Made by a program: the position numbers and the translations under genes. Shown piece by piece: positions 46,074-59,255 of a stretch of DNA of 64,000 nt; the first letter of the stretch is position 1; each line of letters opens with the position of its first letter. Origin of the DNA: Triticum aestivum (taxonomy: Eukaryota > Streptophyta > Magnoliopsida > Poales > Poaceae); contig NC_057809.1 in NCBI RefSeq assembly GCF_018294505.1, positions 509,806,741 through 509,870,740 of the forward strand. Direction: 5' to 3'. The notes below the pieces were generated by a model. It was given only the letters and a program-made list of their open reading frames with translations, did not search any database and was not told the DNA's origin.

Positions 46074-46459
46074 CGCACTATATAAGATGCAATAATAAAA
46101 GTAAGAAAATAATACAAGTATCTATGTAAACATACAAGTAAGAATATTTTTCCTTTCAGAAAGAAGATAAGAACAAGAGGCTCACCACGGTGGTGCCGGC
46201 GATGAGCTCGGCGCGGGTGATCGACGGCGGTGAAGACGGGGACGGGGCGTGACGGACCGCTAAACCTAGACAAATATTGAGGAAAATGGAGGTTGGAGGT
46301 CGAGCTTGGAGAGGAGAAAGCTTAAGTAGTGTGGCTCGGGCATTCCATCGAACACCTTGTGTGCATAGGAGGTGAGCTAGAGCACCACAAAGCCCTCTCC
46401 CCCTCGGCCAGAAAAAACAGAGCAGTGTGCTCTGCTCTTACGCGAGGGGGTATATATAG

Positions 46460-46756
46460 GCACCTCATTGGTCCCGGTTGGTGGCATGAACCAGGACTAA
46501 AGGGGAGCCTTTGGTCCCGGTTCAAGCCACCAACCGGGACCAATGGTGGTGGGCTAGGAATGAGGCCCACTGGTCCCGGTTCGTCCCACCAACCGGGACC
46601 AAAAGGTCTAGATGAACCGGGACCAATGGCCAACGTGGCCCGGCCGGCCCCCTGGGCTCACGAACCGGGTCCAATGCCCCCATTGGTCCCGGTTCTGGAC
46701 TGAACCGGGACTAATGGGCTGACCCGGCCTGGACCGTTGCCCCCTTTCTACTAGTG
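46460..46756. repeat. Right subterminal repeats and terminus of CACTA B
   Basis: Inverted copies of TTGGTCCCGGTTGGTGG and CCACCAACCGGGACCAA lead to TTTCTACTAGTG at 46,745-46,756. A near-identical block ends element A. Confidence 0.9.
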
Positions 46757-46759
46757 AAG

Positions 46760-46963
46760 GCGGTTAGCTCAGTTCTGAGAAGCAATGATCCAGGAGAAGT
46801 TAAAGGGAAAACGTAATAAATGCCGAGCGTTGCCTACATAATCTGACAAATAGCCTAGCGCTCCTCTCATGCATGATCTAACGTCTATTGACTGCTAATC
46901 CTATGGCCATGCACTAGTCTGATGGGACTCTAGGGATCAGTAGTCTGATCCCTAGTGGTTCCC
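46760..46963. other. Mutator-like element, right arm with subterminal hairpin
   Basis: Holds the right terminal repeat. A perfect 11-bp stem with a TAGT loop (CTAGGGATCAG...CTGATCCCTAG) lies at 46,930-46,955, just inside the terminus. Confidence 0.75.
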
Positions 46964-48734
46964 TATATGTTATCAAAGTGCCAAGTGCACATGCATACAC
47001 ACAATCATTTCGCTTACTTTTATGTGTGGTGCACTTGTTCGTGAGGAATGCATATATGGTAGCAAAGCGGCCCACACATATTCACAAACAATGTCTTAGA
47101 ATGTCTATGATTTTATAATTTGAAATTAGTTTAATTATTTAACTATTAGAAAGAAGACAGCCCAACACTATATGTATCCATGAATTTCCTTTTTTGATTT
47201 TCTAATTACTTGACTAATATGGCCCACTTGTGTATCTTTGTTCACATAGTCCCAAGGGAAAAAATGTTCTTTTCAAAAACTGGAGGGGGTTTAAAGTATA
47301 TGAACTATGTCACTTAAACATGTGAACTTACAGGGTTTTCTCTAGTTCGACAAGTTTTTTTATCCCCATAATTTACTTGTCGTCAAGAGGAACGAGAAGT
47401 TGAATCTCTACTAATTTTCATCCGGTATGAACTACAATATGAATGTAGTAAAAGTATATCAAGACATTTTAACATAAATATAAAAATTTAAAAGTTTGGA
47501 ACACAGAGGTATATAACCCTAACTATTAGATCCTGTACAGTTGGATAATTAATAATATTTTTATAGCATAAAGTAATTGTAGTGTAAACACTTTGATATG
47601 GAACTAATAATATATTCATTGATGGTATACTAATGATCAGTAGATTCTGATAAGTAATAAATCCCATGTATATCCAAATTCAGCATTCATATGATTATCT
47701 CATATCTTTTGGTAGAAGCAAACAAAATCTCCATGTAATATATATTAATCAACTCCTTCTGTTAAATGGCATTAGTGTAAGCCAAATCAATTAAGGAAGA
47801 CTCAACAGTTGTCCACCCGTCTTCACATTGGATCAGCAACACATCTTCCCCGAAAACTACAACGGTGAGTTACTAGGGGCTGATTATATGTTTAAAATAA
47901 ATTTATACAAGAACATTAACCTTTGCATGCACTCTCAAGATCGACTTGACTTTTGTAATGCATATATGTTAGCAAAGTGGCCCGCACACATGTGTACACA
48001 CAATCATTTCACTTATATTTATGTGTGGTACACTTGTATTTGAGTAGTGCATATATCCTAGCAAAGTGTCCCGCACACATGCATATGCAATGTCTTAGAA
48101 CGTCTATCATTTTATAATTTGAAATTATGTTAATAATTTAACTATTAGAATGAAGATAGCCCAACGCTGTATGTCACCATGAAACTCCTTATTTAATTTT
48201 CTAATTACTTGACTACTATGGCCCACTTGTGTATCTTTGCTCTCATAGGCCCAAGGGAAAAATATTTATTTTTACAAACTAAAGGGGGTTTAAAGTATAT
48301 GAACTATTTCACTTAATCACTTTGAACTTACATGGTTTTCTCGAGTCCAACGAGTTTCTTTTTATCCCCACAATTTACTTGCCATAAAGAGGAATGAAAA
48401 GTTGAAATTTCTACTAATTGCCATAAAGTATGAACAAAGATATTAAATTTACAAAAAATATATCAAGACAATTTAACATAAATATAACAATTAAATGTTT
48501 GGAATATAAAACTAACCCTAACTATAAGATCATGTAAAGATGAATAACTGATAATATGTTTGGTAACAAAGAGTTCTTGTAGTGTGAACACTTTGATATG
48601 GAACTAACAAAGATTCAACGAGGGTAAAATAATGATCAGTAGATTCTATTTAGTAACAAATCCAGTGTATATTAAATTCAGAATTCATACAATTAACTAC
48701 CATCTTTTGGTAGAAGAAAATTAAATCTCCATGT

Positions 48735-48775
<41 letters not shown>

Positions 48776-49763
48776 CAACTCATGGTGTTAATGGCATTAG
48801 TGTAAGCCAATTGAATGAAGGCAGAGTCTACAATTGTCCACCCGTCTTCCCATCGGAACACCAACAAATCTTCCCAGAAAACTACAACGGTATGTTACGA
48901 GTGGCCGATTATAACTTTAAAATAAAGTAATACGAGAACAATAACATTTGCATGCACTCTCAAGATCGACTTGACTTTTCTGTAATGTATATATGTTAGC
49001 AACGTGGCCCGCGCACATGTGTACACGCAATAGTTTCCCTTATGTTTATGTGTGGTAAACTTGCATTTGAGCAATGCATATATCCTAGCAAAGTGCCACA
49101 CACACATGCATATGCAATGTATTAGAATGTCGATCATTTTATAATTTGAAATTATGTTAATAATTTAACTATTAGAATGAAGATAGCCTAATGATGTATG
49201 TCTCCATGAAACTCCTTATTTAATTTTCTAATTACTTGACTACTATGGCCCACTTGTGTATCTTTGTTCTCATAGGCCCAAGGAAAAAATATTTTATTTT
49301 TACAAACTGAAGGGGGTTTAAAGTATATGAACTTTTTCACTTAAACACTTTGAACTTACATGGTTTTCTCTAGTCCCACGAGTTTCTTTTTATCCCCACA
49401 ATTTACTTGCCATAAAAAGGAATGAAAAGTTGAAACTTCTACTAATTTCCATAAAGTATGAACAAAGATATTAAATTTACAAAAATTATGTCAAGACAAT
49501 TTAACCTAAATATAACAATTAAATGTTTGGAACATAAAAGTAACCCTAAATATAAGATCATGTAAAGTTGAATAACTGATAATATGTTTTGTAACAAAGA
49601 GTGCTTGTAGTGTGAACACTTTGATATGGAACTAACAAAGATTCAACCAGGGTAAAATAATGATCAGTAGATTCTGTTTAATAACAAATCCAGTGTATAT
49701 TAAATTCATAATTCATACAATTAACTGCCATCTTTTGCTAGAAGCAAATTAAATCTCCATGTA

Positions 49764-49795
<32 letters not shown>

Positions 49796-52700
49796 CAACT
49801 CATAGTGTTAATAGCATTAGTGTAAGCCAATTCAATGAGGCAGAGTCTACAATTGTCCACCCATCTTCCCATCGGAACAACAACACATCTTCTCAGAAAA
49901 CTATAACGGTATGATACGATTGGCCGATTATAAGTTTAAAATAAAGTAATACGAGAACATTAACATTTGCATGCACTCTCAAGATCGACTTGACTTTTCT
50001 GTAATGTATATATGTTAGCAAAGTGGCCCGCGCACATGTGTACACGCAATAGTTTCCCTTATGTTTATGTGTGGTACACTTGTATTTGAGCAATGCATAT
50101 ATCCTAGCAAAGTGTCCCGCACACATGCATATGCAATGTCTTAGAATGTCTATCATTTTATAATTTGAAATTATGTTAATAATTTAACTATTAGAATGAA
50201 GATAGCCCAACGATGCATGTCTTCATGAAACTCTTTATTTGATTTTCTAATTACTTGACTACTATGACCCACTTGTGTATCTTTGTTCTCATAGGCCCAA
50301 GGGAAAATATTTTATTTTTACAAACTGAAGGGGGTTTATAGTATATGAACTATTTCACTTAAACACATTGAACTTACATGGTTTTATCTAGTCCGACGAG
50401 TTTCTTTTTATCCCCACAATTTACTTGCCACAAAGAGGAATGAAAAGTTGAAATTTCTACTAATTGCCATAAAGTATGAACAAAGATATTAAATTTACAA
50501 AAATTATATCAAGACAACTTAACATAAATATAACAATTAAATGTTTGGAACATAGAAGTAACCCTAACTATAAGATCATGTAAAGTTGAATAACTGATAA
50601 TATGTTTTGTAACAAAGAGTGCTTGTAGTGTGAACACTTTGATATGGAACTAACAAAGATTCAACCAGGGTATAATAATGCTCAGTAGATTCTGTTAAGT
50701 AACAAATCCAGTGTATATTTAATTCATCATTCATACAATTAACTGCCATCTTTTAGTAGAAGCAAATTAAATCTCCATGTAATATACTCATAGTGTTAAT
50801 GGCATTAGTGTAAGCCAATTCAATGAAGGTAGAGTCTACAATTGTCCACCCATCTTCCCATCGGAACAACAACACATCTCCCAGAAAACTAAAACAGTAT
50901 GTTACGAGTGGCCGATTATAGGTTTAAAATAAAGTAATATGAGAACATTAACGTTTGCATGCACTCTCAAGATCGACTTGACTTTTGTGTAATGTATATA
51001 TGTTAGCAAAGTGGCCCGCGCACATGTGTACACGCAATAGTTTCCCTTATGTTTATGTGTGGTACACTTGTATTTGAGCAATGCATATATCCTAGCAAAG
51101 TGTCGCGCACACATGCATATGCAATGTCTTAGAACGTCTATCATTTTATAATTTGAAATTATGTTAATAATTTAACTATTAGAATGAAGATAGCCCAACG
51201 ATGCATGTCTTCATGAAACTCTTTATTTGATTTTCTAATTACTTGACTACTATGACCCACTTGTGTATCTTTGTTCTCATAGGCCCAAGGGAAAATATTT
51301 TATTTTTACAAACTAAAGGGGGTTTATAGTATATGAACTATTTCACTTAAACACATTGAACTTACATGGTTTTATCTAGTCCGACGAGTTTCTTTTTATC
51401 CCCACAATTTACTTGCCACAAAGAGGAATGAAAAGTTGAAATTTCTACTAATTGCAATAAAGTATGAACAAAGATATTAAATTTACAAAAATTATATCAA
51501 GACAACTTAACATAAATATAACAATTAAATGTTTGGAACATAGAAGTAACCCTAACTATAAGATCATGTAAAGTTGAATAACTGATAATATGTTTTGTAA
51601 CAAAGAGTGCTTGTAGTGTGAACACTTTGATATGGAACTAACAAAGATTCAACCAGGGTATAATAATGCTCAGTAGATTCTGTTAAGTAACAAATCCAGT
51701 GTATATTTAATTTATCATTCATACAATTAACTGCCATCTTTTAGTAGAAGTAAATTAAATCTCCATGTAATATACTCATAGTGTTAATGGCATTAGTGTA
51801 AGCCAATTCAATGAAGGTAGAGTCTACAATTGTCCACCCATCTTCCCATCAGAACAACAACACATCTCCCAGAAAACTAAAACAGTATGTTACGAGTGGC
51901 CGATTATAGGTTTAAAATAAAGTAATATGAGAACATTAACGTTTGCATGCACTCTCAAGATCGACTTGACTTTTGTGTAATGTATATATGTTAGCAAAGT
52001 GGCCCGCGCACATGTGTACACGCAATAGTTTCCCTTATGTTTATGTGTGGTACACTTGTATTTGAGCAATGCATATATCCTAGCAAAGTGTCCCGCACAC
52101 ATGCATATGCAATGTCTTAGAACGTCTATCATTTTATAATTTGAAATTATGTTAATAATTTAACTATTAGAATGAAGATAGCCCAACGATGCATGTCTTC
52201 ATGAAACTCTTTATTTGATTTTCTAATTACTTGACTACTATGACCCACTTGTGTATCTTTGTTCTCATAGGCCCAAGGGAAAATATTTTATTTTTACAAA
52301 CTGAAGGGGGTTTATAGTATATGAACTATTTCACTTAAACACATTGAACTTACATGGTTTTATCTAGTCCGACGAGTTTCTTTTTATCCCCACAATTTAC
52401 TTGCCACAAAGAGGAATGAAAAGTTGAAATTTCTACTAATTGCCATAAAGTATGAACAAAGATATTAAATTTACAAAAATTATATCAAGACAACTTAACA
52501 TAAATATAACAATTAAATGTTTGGAACATAGAAGTAACCCTAACTATAAGATCATGTAAAGTTGAATAACTGATAATATGTTTTGTAACAAAGAGTGCTT
52601 GTAGTGTGAACACTTTGATATGGAACTAACAAAGATTCAACCAGGGTATAATAATGCTCAGTAGATTCTGTTAAGTAACAAATCCAGTGTATATTTAATT

Positions 52701-55700
52701 CATCATTCATACAATTAACTGCCATCTTTTAGTAGAAGCAAATTAAATCTCCATGTAATATACTCATAGTGTTAATGGCATTAGTGTAAGCCAATTCAAT
52801 GAAGGTAGAGTCTACAATTGTCCACCCATCTTCCCATCGGAACAACAACACATCTCCCAGAAAACTAAAACAGTATGTTACGAGTGGCCGATTATAGGTT
52901 TAAAATAAAGTAATATGAGAACATTAACGTTTGCATGCACTCTCAAGATCGACTTGACTTTTGTGTAATGTATATATGTTAGCAAAGTGGTCCGCGCACA
53001 TGTGTACACGCAATAGTTTCCCTTATGTTTATGTGTGGTACACTTGTATTTGAGCAATGCATATATCCTAGCAAAGTGTCCCGCACACATGCATATGCAA
53101 TGTCTTAGAACGTCTATCATTTTATAATTTGAAATTATGTTAATAATTTAACTATTAGAATGAAGATAGCCCAACGATGCATGTCTTCATGAAACTCTTT
53201 ATTTGATTTTCTAATTACTTGACTACTATGACCCACTTGTGTATCTTTGTTCTCATAGGCCCAAGGGAAAATATTTTATTTTTACAAACTGAAGGGGGTT
53301 TATAGTATATGAACTATTTCACTTAAACACATTGAACTTACATGGTTTTATCTAGTCCGACGAGTTTCTTTTTATCCCCACAATTTACTTGCCACAAAGA
53401 GGAATGAAAAGTTGAAATTTCTACTAATTGCCATAAAGTATGAACAAAGATATTAAATTTACAAAAATTATATCAAGACAACTTAACATAAATATAACAA
53501 TTAAATGTTTGGAACATAGAAGTAACCCTAACTATAAGATCATGTAAAGTTGAATAACTGATAATATGTTTTGTAACAAAGAGTGCTTGTAGTGTGAACA
53601 CTTTGATATGGAACTAACAAAGATTCAACCAGGGTATAATAATGCTCTGTAGATTCTGTTAAGTAACAAATCCAGTGTATATTTAATTCAACATTCATAC
53701 AATTAACCGCCATCTTTTAGTAGAAGCAAATTAAATCTCCATGTAATATACTCATAGTGTTAATGGCATTAGTGTAAGCCAATTCAATGAAGGTAGAGTC
53801 TACAATTGTCCACCCATCTTCCCATCGGAACAACAACACATCTCCCAGAAAACTGAAACAGTATGTTACGAGTGGCCGATTATAGGTTTAAAATAAAGTA
53901 ATATGAGAACATTAACGTTTGCATGCACTCTCAAGATCGACTTGACTTTTGTGTAATGTATATATGTTAGCAAAGTGGCCCGCGCACATGTGTACACGCA
54001 ATAGTTTCCCTTATGTTTATGTGTGGTACACTTGTATTTGAGCAATACATATATCCTAGCAAAGTGTCCCGCACACATGCATATGCAATGTCTTAGAACG
54101 TCTATCATTTTATAATTTGAAATTATGTTAATAATTTAACTATTAGAATGAAGATAGCCCAACGATGCATGTCTTCATGAAACTCTTTATTTGATTTTCT
54201 AATTACTTGACTACTATGACCCACTTGTGTATCTTTGTTCTCATAGGCCCAAGGGAAAATATTTTATTTTTACAAACTGAAGGGGGTTTATAGTATATGA
54301 ACTATTTCACTTAAACACATTGAACTTACATGGTTTTATCTAGTCCGACGAGTTTCTTTTTATCCCCACAATTTACTTGCCACAAAGAGGAATGAAAAGT
54401 TGAAATTTCTACTAATTGCCATAAAGTATGAACAAAGATATTAAATTTACAAAAATTATATCAAGACAACTTAACATAAATATAACAATTAAATGTTTGG
54501 AACATAGAAGTAACCCTAACTATAAGATCATGTAAAGTTGAATAACTGATAATATGTTTTGTAACAAAGAGTGCTTGTAGTGTGAACACTTTGATATGGA
54601 ACTAACAAAGATTAAACCAGGGTATAATAATGCTCAGTAGATTCTGTTAAGTAACAAATCCAGTGTATATTTAATTCAGCATTCATACAATTAACTGCCA
54701 TCTTTTAGTAGAAGCAAATTAAATCTCCATGTAATATACTCATAGTGTTAATGGCATTAGTGTAAGCCAATTCAATGAAGGTAGAGTCTACAATTGTCCA
54801 CCCATCTTCCCATCGGAACAACAACACATCTCCCAGAAAACTAAAACAGTATGTTACGAGTGGCCGATTATAGGTTTAAAATAAAGTAATATGAGAACAT
54901 TAACGTTTGCATGCACTCTCAAGATCAACTTGACTTTTGTGTAATGTATATATGTTAGCAAAGTGGCCCGCGCACATGTGTACACGCAATAGTTTCCCTT
55001 ATGTTTATGTGTGGTACACTTGTTTGTGAGGAATGCATATATGTTAGCAAGGTGGCTTGCACAGATGCACTTGCAATGTCTTAGAACCTTTATGATTTTA
55101 TATTTTGAAATTAGTTTAATTATTAAAATATTAGAATGAAGATAGCCAAACACTATATGTCTCCGTGAAACTCCTTATTTGATTTTCTAATTACTGTATT
55201 AATATGACTCACTTGTGTATCTTTGTTCCCAGAGGTCCAAGAGAAAAATATGTTTTTTTACAAACTAGAGGGGGTTTAAAATATATGAACTATTTCACTT
55301 AAACACTTTGAACTTACATGGTTTTCTCTAGTCCGACGTGTTTCTTTTTATCCCAACAATTTACTTGACACAATGAGGAACGAAAAGTTGAAATTTCTAC
55401 TAATTGCCATAAAGTATGAACAAAGATATTGAATTTACTAGAAGTATATCAAGAAAATTTTACATAAATATAACAACTAAAATGTTTGAAACACAGAGGT
55501 ACCCCTAACTATAAGATCATGTAAAGTTGGATAACTGATAATATGTTTTGTTGCAAAGAGTACTTGTAGGTATAATAATGATCAGTAGATTGTGATAAGT
55601 AACAAATCCAATCTGTATCCAAATTCAACATTCATAGGATTAACTGACATCTTTTGGTAGAAGCAAGCTAAATCTCCATGTAATATATATTAACCAACTC

Positions 55701-56070
55701 ATACTGTTAATGACATTAGTGTAAGCGAATTCAATGAAGGCAGAGTCTACAATTCTCCACCCTTCTTCCCATTGAAACAACAACACATCTTCCCTGAAAA
55801 CTACAACAGTATGTTACAAGTGTCTGATTATATGTTTAAAATAAAGTAATACGAGAATGTTAACGTTTTCATGCACTCTTAAGATCGACTAGACTTTTGT
55901 GTAATGCATATATGTTAGCAAAGTGCTCCGCACACATGTGTACACACAATAGTTTCACTTATATTTATGTGTGGTACTCTTGTTTGTGAGCAATGGATAT
56001 ATCTTAGGAAAGTGGCTCACACACATGCACAAGCGATGTCTTAGAACGTCTATGATTTTATAATTTAAAT
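46964..56070. repeat. Tandem array, about 1-kb unit, right portion
   Basis: Anchor GCATGCACTCTCAAGATCGAC or variants at 47,925, 48,950, 49,969, 50,957, 51,945, 52,933, 53,921, 54,909 and 55,869. Spacing is about 1,025, 1,019, then exactly 988 five times, then 960. The 988-bp units (about 49,970-55,020) are almost identical and lack an (AT)n tract and its flank present in older units (48,740-48,770, 49,765-49,790). Each unit has an internal partial duplication around ATGCATATATGTTAGCAAAG. The repeated 80-codon minus-strand frames are not convincing genes. I do not recognise the family. Confidence 0.95.
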
Positions 56071-56281
56071 TAGTTTTGGGTCGGGGCATTATACGGGTTC
56101 TGCTAGAGATGCTCTAAGACAAGCCTTTTGAGACGGAGTGAGTACAATTGATCTTACCTCGACAATAACCTATATATTTTAGTTATTTAAGAATATATTG
56201 GGCTATGGTCACTGTGAAATTATTGTTTTTTTGGCACATCAATGTGTTATGCATTCTCTTGCAGTTCAGGTTGTGCAAACT
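56071..56281. other. No feature seen
   Basis: AT-rich sequence after the tandem array; no gene or repeat was recognised. Confidence 0.5.
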
Positions 56282-56569
56282 TTACGACATCAAAATGCAA
56301 TATTTTAACTCAAAAATAAAATGCAATGGTTTGATATACGCACTCTTCTCAGTTGATTGTTGATTTATCTTCTTATCAGGGCACCCTGAGTGGTTATCAT
56401 CATTAAGTGATTGTACTTGTCTACATGCTGTTGTTCTTGACCCGCTTTGATGAAACCTACGATCCACCATGAATTCTTTGGTTTGGCATTCACTTAGTAT
56501 GCCTTTCAAATCAAGTGATATGTCATGGATATTAATGCGCATATCTCCCCCATTCCAGCCTCCCTCCAT
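56282..56569 (-). other. Open frame of 95 codons, unknown
   Basis: A minus-strand frame that stays open through sequence of ordinary composition (MRINIHDISLDLKGILSECQ, later CRQVQSLNDDNHSGCPDKK). It could be a gene fragment. The putative start lies in the edge of the neighbouring MITE, so the true upstream part may be displaced. No family is recognised. Confidence 0.2.
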
Positions 56570-56900
56570 TCCAAAATACTATAATGGGTGTAAGTTTTTC
56601 CAAGTCAAACTATTTAAAGTTTGACCTAGTCAGTAGAAACATATATTTATATTTAGAAATGTTTGACCTAGGACTGAACTTATAATACCACTATCCGGGT
56701 TTATTAGTCCCCTTTGTATTTTGTGTAAACTTTGGCCTTAAATTTGATTAACAAAATATAAGTTATATGCAGTAAAAATAAAATTGGGAGACTTGTATTT
56801 GAAAGAAGTTTCCAATAATATTATTTTTCTTACATATAAATTAAATTTTACTAGTTAAATCTATGGTCAAACTTTGACCCAAATACGAGAGGGAGGTAGT
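56562..56900. mobile_element. Stowaway/Mariner-type MITE
   Basis: Left end CCTCCCTCCATTCCAAAATA, internal AAGTCAAACTATTTAAAGTT, then TGGTCAAACTTTGACCC and GAGGGAGGTAGTA on the right. This is the usual layout of grass Mariner MITEs with GTCAAA words. The target TA is clear on the right only. Confidence 0.6.
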
Positions 56901-57258
56901 ACGTCTTTGGGCTGGAGGAAATATTTTACTATGTGTACTTATTTTAAGATATGAAATATATTCAATGTTCTGAGAAATTAAAATCTATGAAGTTTCATAT
57001 ATTTTTTAAATTTAAAGATGACCACAATGGACCAAAGCTAAAAGGAGAGTTTGTACTAGATGTCTTGTTGATGTCAGCATGACATCGTCAGTGGTAATTG
57101 AACTTCTCCATGAATCGGACTGGTTATGGTCTGCGGATTCCGATAGGTCAATTTTGATTCCTCTGTTTCACATTACCAAGTGCCGATGCAGGTGGTTCTG
57201 CCTTGATCACAGCCATTGTAATCTAGTTAGGTCGGCCATAATTAGATGGCGTAGTTAA
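56901..57258. other. No feature seen
   Basis: Ordinary AT-rich sequence without a gene; it ends in the GTTAA target copy of the solo LTR. Confidence 0.5.
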
Positions 57259-58009
57259 TGTTGGAATTTGCTAGTGGGCTTTTGGCCTCAAGCCCAACTA
57301 CAATCCTGAAATTTTCTTAGCCTATTCATGCACACATGTAAGTGGTGTGAGTGAGACTAAAATTTAGTCTCATCCCGAAAGGTAAGAGAGAGTTGCACCT
57401 CTTTATAAGATGAGATCGTCTACCATTTGTATGAGAATGAGCCGAGACGAGGACAGAGCTATGCACATTATCTACATTTTTGCTGCTGAGGAATAATTTG
57501 ACGTGGGGTTTTCTCCACGACCTACCCGGCCCGCATTATATAATCAGGCAGACGTCTACCCTTCCAGAGCATTGTGCCACCACGCAAGTCTTCCCCATCC
57601 CTCCTTCCGGCGTGCACCGCGAGAAGGGACATCAAGCCTCCGAAACCCCGTCTCTCGTGATCCTGTATGAGAGAGGGGCCATCACATTTTTGGGGAGCGC
57701 ATTCGCGCGACTGCTGGTAGTAATGACTTCGCCGATGACCACTTCTTCCCCGACCTCGGCAACCTCATCCTCAACGACATGTGCGACAACATCAAAGCCG
57801 GTGGTGCTGCTCCCGATGGACCGTATGTGATTCTATCCTTTTTATTCGAGATCGTGGTACAATTCATGTTTCTAGTATGTGCCCTAAATGTGATATGTTC
57901 ATCTACTATGCTAGTTTGCATGATTAGTTTAATATCTGCTAGTGTTTTCATGATTTATCTTCTGTTTATTCGGATTAAATCTCACGATAATTTGCTCATA
58001 TTTTCAACA
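57259..58009 (+). mobile_element. Solo LTR, 751 bp
   Basis: Starts TGTTGGAATTTGC and ends TTTTCAACA (TGTTG/CAACA inverted ends), flanked by perfect GTTAA copies (57,254-57,258 and 58,010-58,014). A TATA-like CCTCTTTATAAGATG lies near 57,399. The 116-codon frame at 57,480 lies inside the LTR and is not taken as a gene. Confidence 0.9.
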
Positions 58010-58014
58010 GTTAA

Positions 58015-58671
58015 TTTAGCAGAAACACAACACATAAGGTGCCCTTTTGTCCAATACTGGTAGTATGACGTTTAATAGGACCATGCAAAAGCAACGAAGG
58101 CTAATTTATTTGCAAAACAAAAACAAAAGAAAAACGAAGGCTAAGTTATAATCAAACGGACTAGTTAATTTTAGCATATGTTTTTCTGAAAAAGATTATA
58201 GGAGATGGGTGTGCGTACCAGGTCATGACGGTCTAATTACAGCCGGATGACTGCATGACTTTCCATATACATGTATATGCATATTGACATGACAACATGA
58301 CGGTTCAATATATATCCAGCTGGTGTGCATGTCAACATTTTACTATATCCTGATCAAACTGTGCAAATATATTTAGCATATGTCGATGAACATGTTAGGT
58401 TGTTTTTCATTATACAATAGCGATAATAGACAGCCAGACAGACAGATAGATAGATAATCACATCGAACAATCTACACCGAGTTTGCCTGTTCATATGAAA
58501 ATTTACACCAAGTTCGAATTCAACACGCGCGCCGACAAAAAATATGGATCTGAACGCAATAAATACTTGCATTTTTTCCCTTTGATATATTTCCAAATGG
58601 CAAAATCAGTAGAGTATGGAAAGAAATGCTCTTTACATTAAACAAGAACGAATTAAAGGAGTGCGGCATTT
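58015..58671. other. Unassigned sequence with a GACA/GATA microsatellite
   Basis: No gene. A short (GACA)n(GATA)n run lies at about 58,430-58,457. Confidence 0.5.
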
Positions 58672-59050
58672 TTGCTCCGGAGCTCATCTGCACCCGCTCT
58701 TACGAAAAAAAATACGAATACTAAAAGAATTCAAAAAATTCCAAATTATTTTTGTACGGTAGATAAGTTTATGCGTGAGGTGCGCACCAAGTTTCAACTC
58801 ATTTGGACATCTGAGCAACTCTCAGCAAAACAGACAAATTCAAGATTTGTAAAAAAAAGTTTACTATTCACACACTATTCTGACCCGATTTGTTTTTTTG
58901 CTGAGAGCTGTTCGAATGTCCAAATAAGTTGAAACTTGAAGAGAACCTCACACATAAAATTATCTACCACACAAAAAATTGGATTTTTTTGAATTTGTTT
59001 AGTATTTGTTTTGATTTGTTTTCTGACTGGGTGCAGATGAGCTTGTGCAT
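58672..59050. mobile_element. Foldback MITE, about 380 bp
   Basis: Inverted ends share AGCTCATCTGCACCC, and the arms stay complementary almost to the middle (GTGAGGTGCGCACCAAGTTT against the inverse of AAACTTGAAGAGAACCTCAC; CTCTCAGCAAAA against TTTTTTGCTGAGAG). The turn is near 58,860. No coding capacity. The superfamily is not certain because no clean target duplication was found. Confidence 0.7.
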
Positions 59051-59255
59051 CGAATTGAGTTTTCCGAATTAAAGGTGTTCGAATGTTTAATAGGCAAGAT
59101 ATTCATCATCATATAACATTCAAACTACCGAACAGCAAAGATACAGTAAAACAATCCAAACTCTAGCATGAATGAATCTTAAACATGGCGCTCATCTATC
59201 GTCCCTTGTGATCTCATCCGACTAGCTGTGTATAATGCGCGCCCTTCATCAGGCA

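Larger units (their letters stand above)
34270..46756 (-). mobile_element. CACTA element B, complete, 12.5 kb
   Basis: Termini CACTAGTATAAAAAGGGC and, read inward from the right, CACTAGTAGAAAGGGGGC, with AAG duplications at 34,267-34,269 and 46,757-46,759. Subterminal TTTAGTCCCGGTT repeats lie at both ends. Minus-strand genes, in transcription order, are the small ORF (46,073-45,628), TNP2 (45,490-42,127) and ORF1 with a Ulp1-type protease (38,721-34,903). Lesions found: one frameshift in TNP2, two stops and one frameshift in ORF1, and an A-run shift in the small ORF. This looks like a fairly recent element close to an autonomous source. Confidence 0.95.
18700..46963. mobile_element. Mutator-like element carrying two nested insertions
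   Basis: Perfect 9-bp target duplications, TATATGTTA, flank it at 18,691-18,699 and 46,964-46,972, and the same tandem repeat continues on both sides. The left terminus reads AGGAAACACTATCC and the right, read inward, GGGAACCACTAGGG. Further inward, CAGACTGGTCACCAGCCAT and CAGACTAGTGCATGGCCAT still correspond, so the terminal repeat is long but degenerate. The element's own DNA is 18,700-19,954, 33,208-34,269 and 46,760-46,963, about 2.5 kb in total. No MuDR-type transposase is seen, so it is non-autonomous and possibly a Pack-MULE. Confidence 0.8.

Noticed and set aside
48895..55153. Minus-strand open frames of about 80 codons repeated every 988 bp
   Set aside because: They recur only because the DNA unit recurs. 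Changes between copies are not codon-like, the edges drift (54,854-55,153), and no motif is recognised.
57480..57830. 116-codon frame in the 57-kb region
   Set aside because: Entirely inside a solo LTR with perfect GTTAA duplications.
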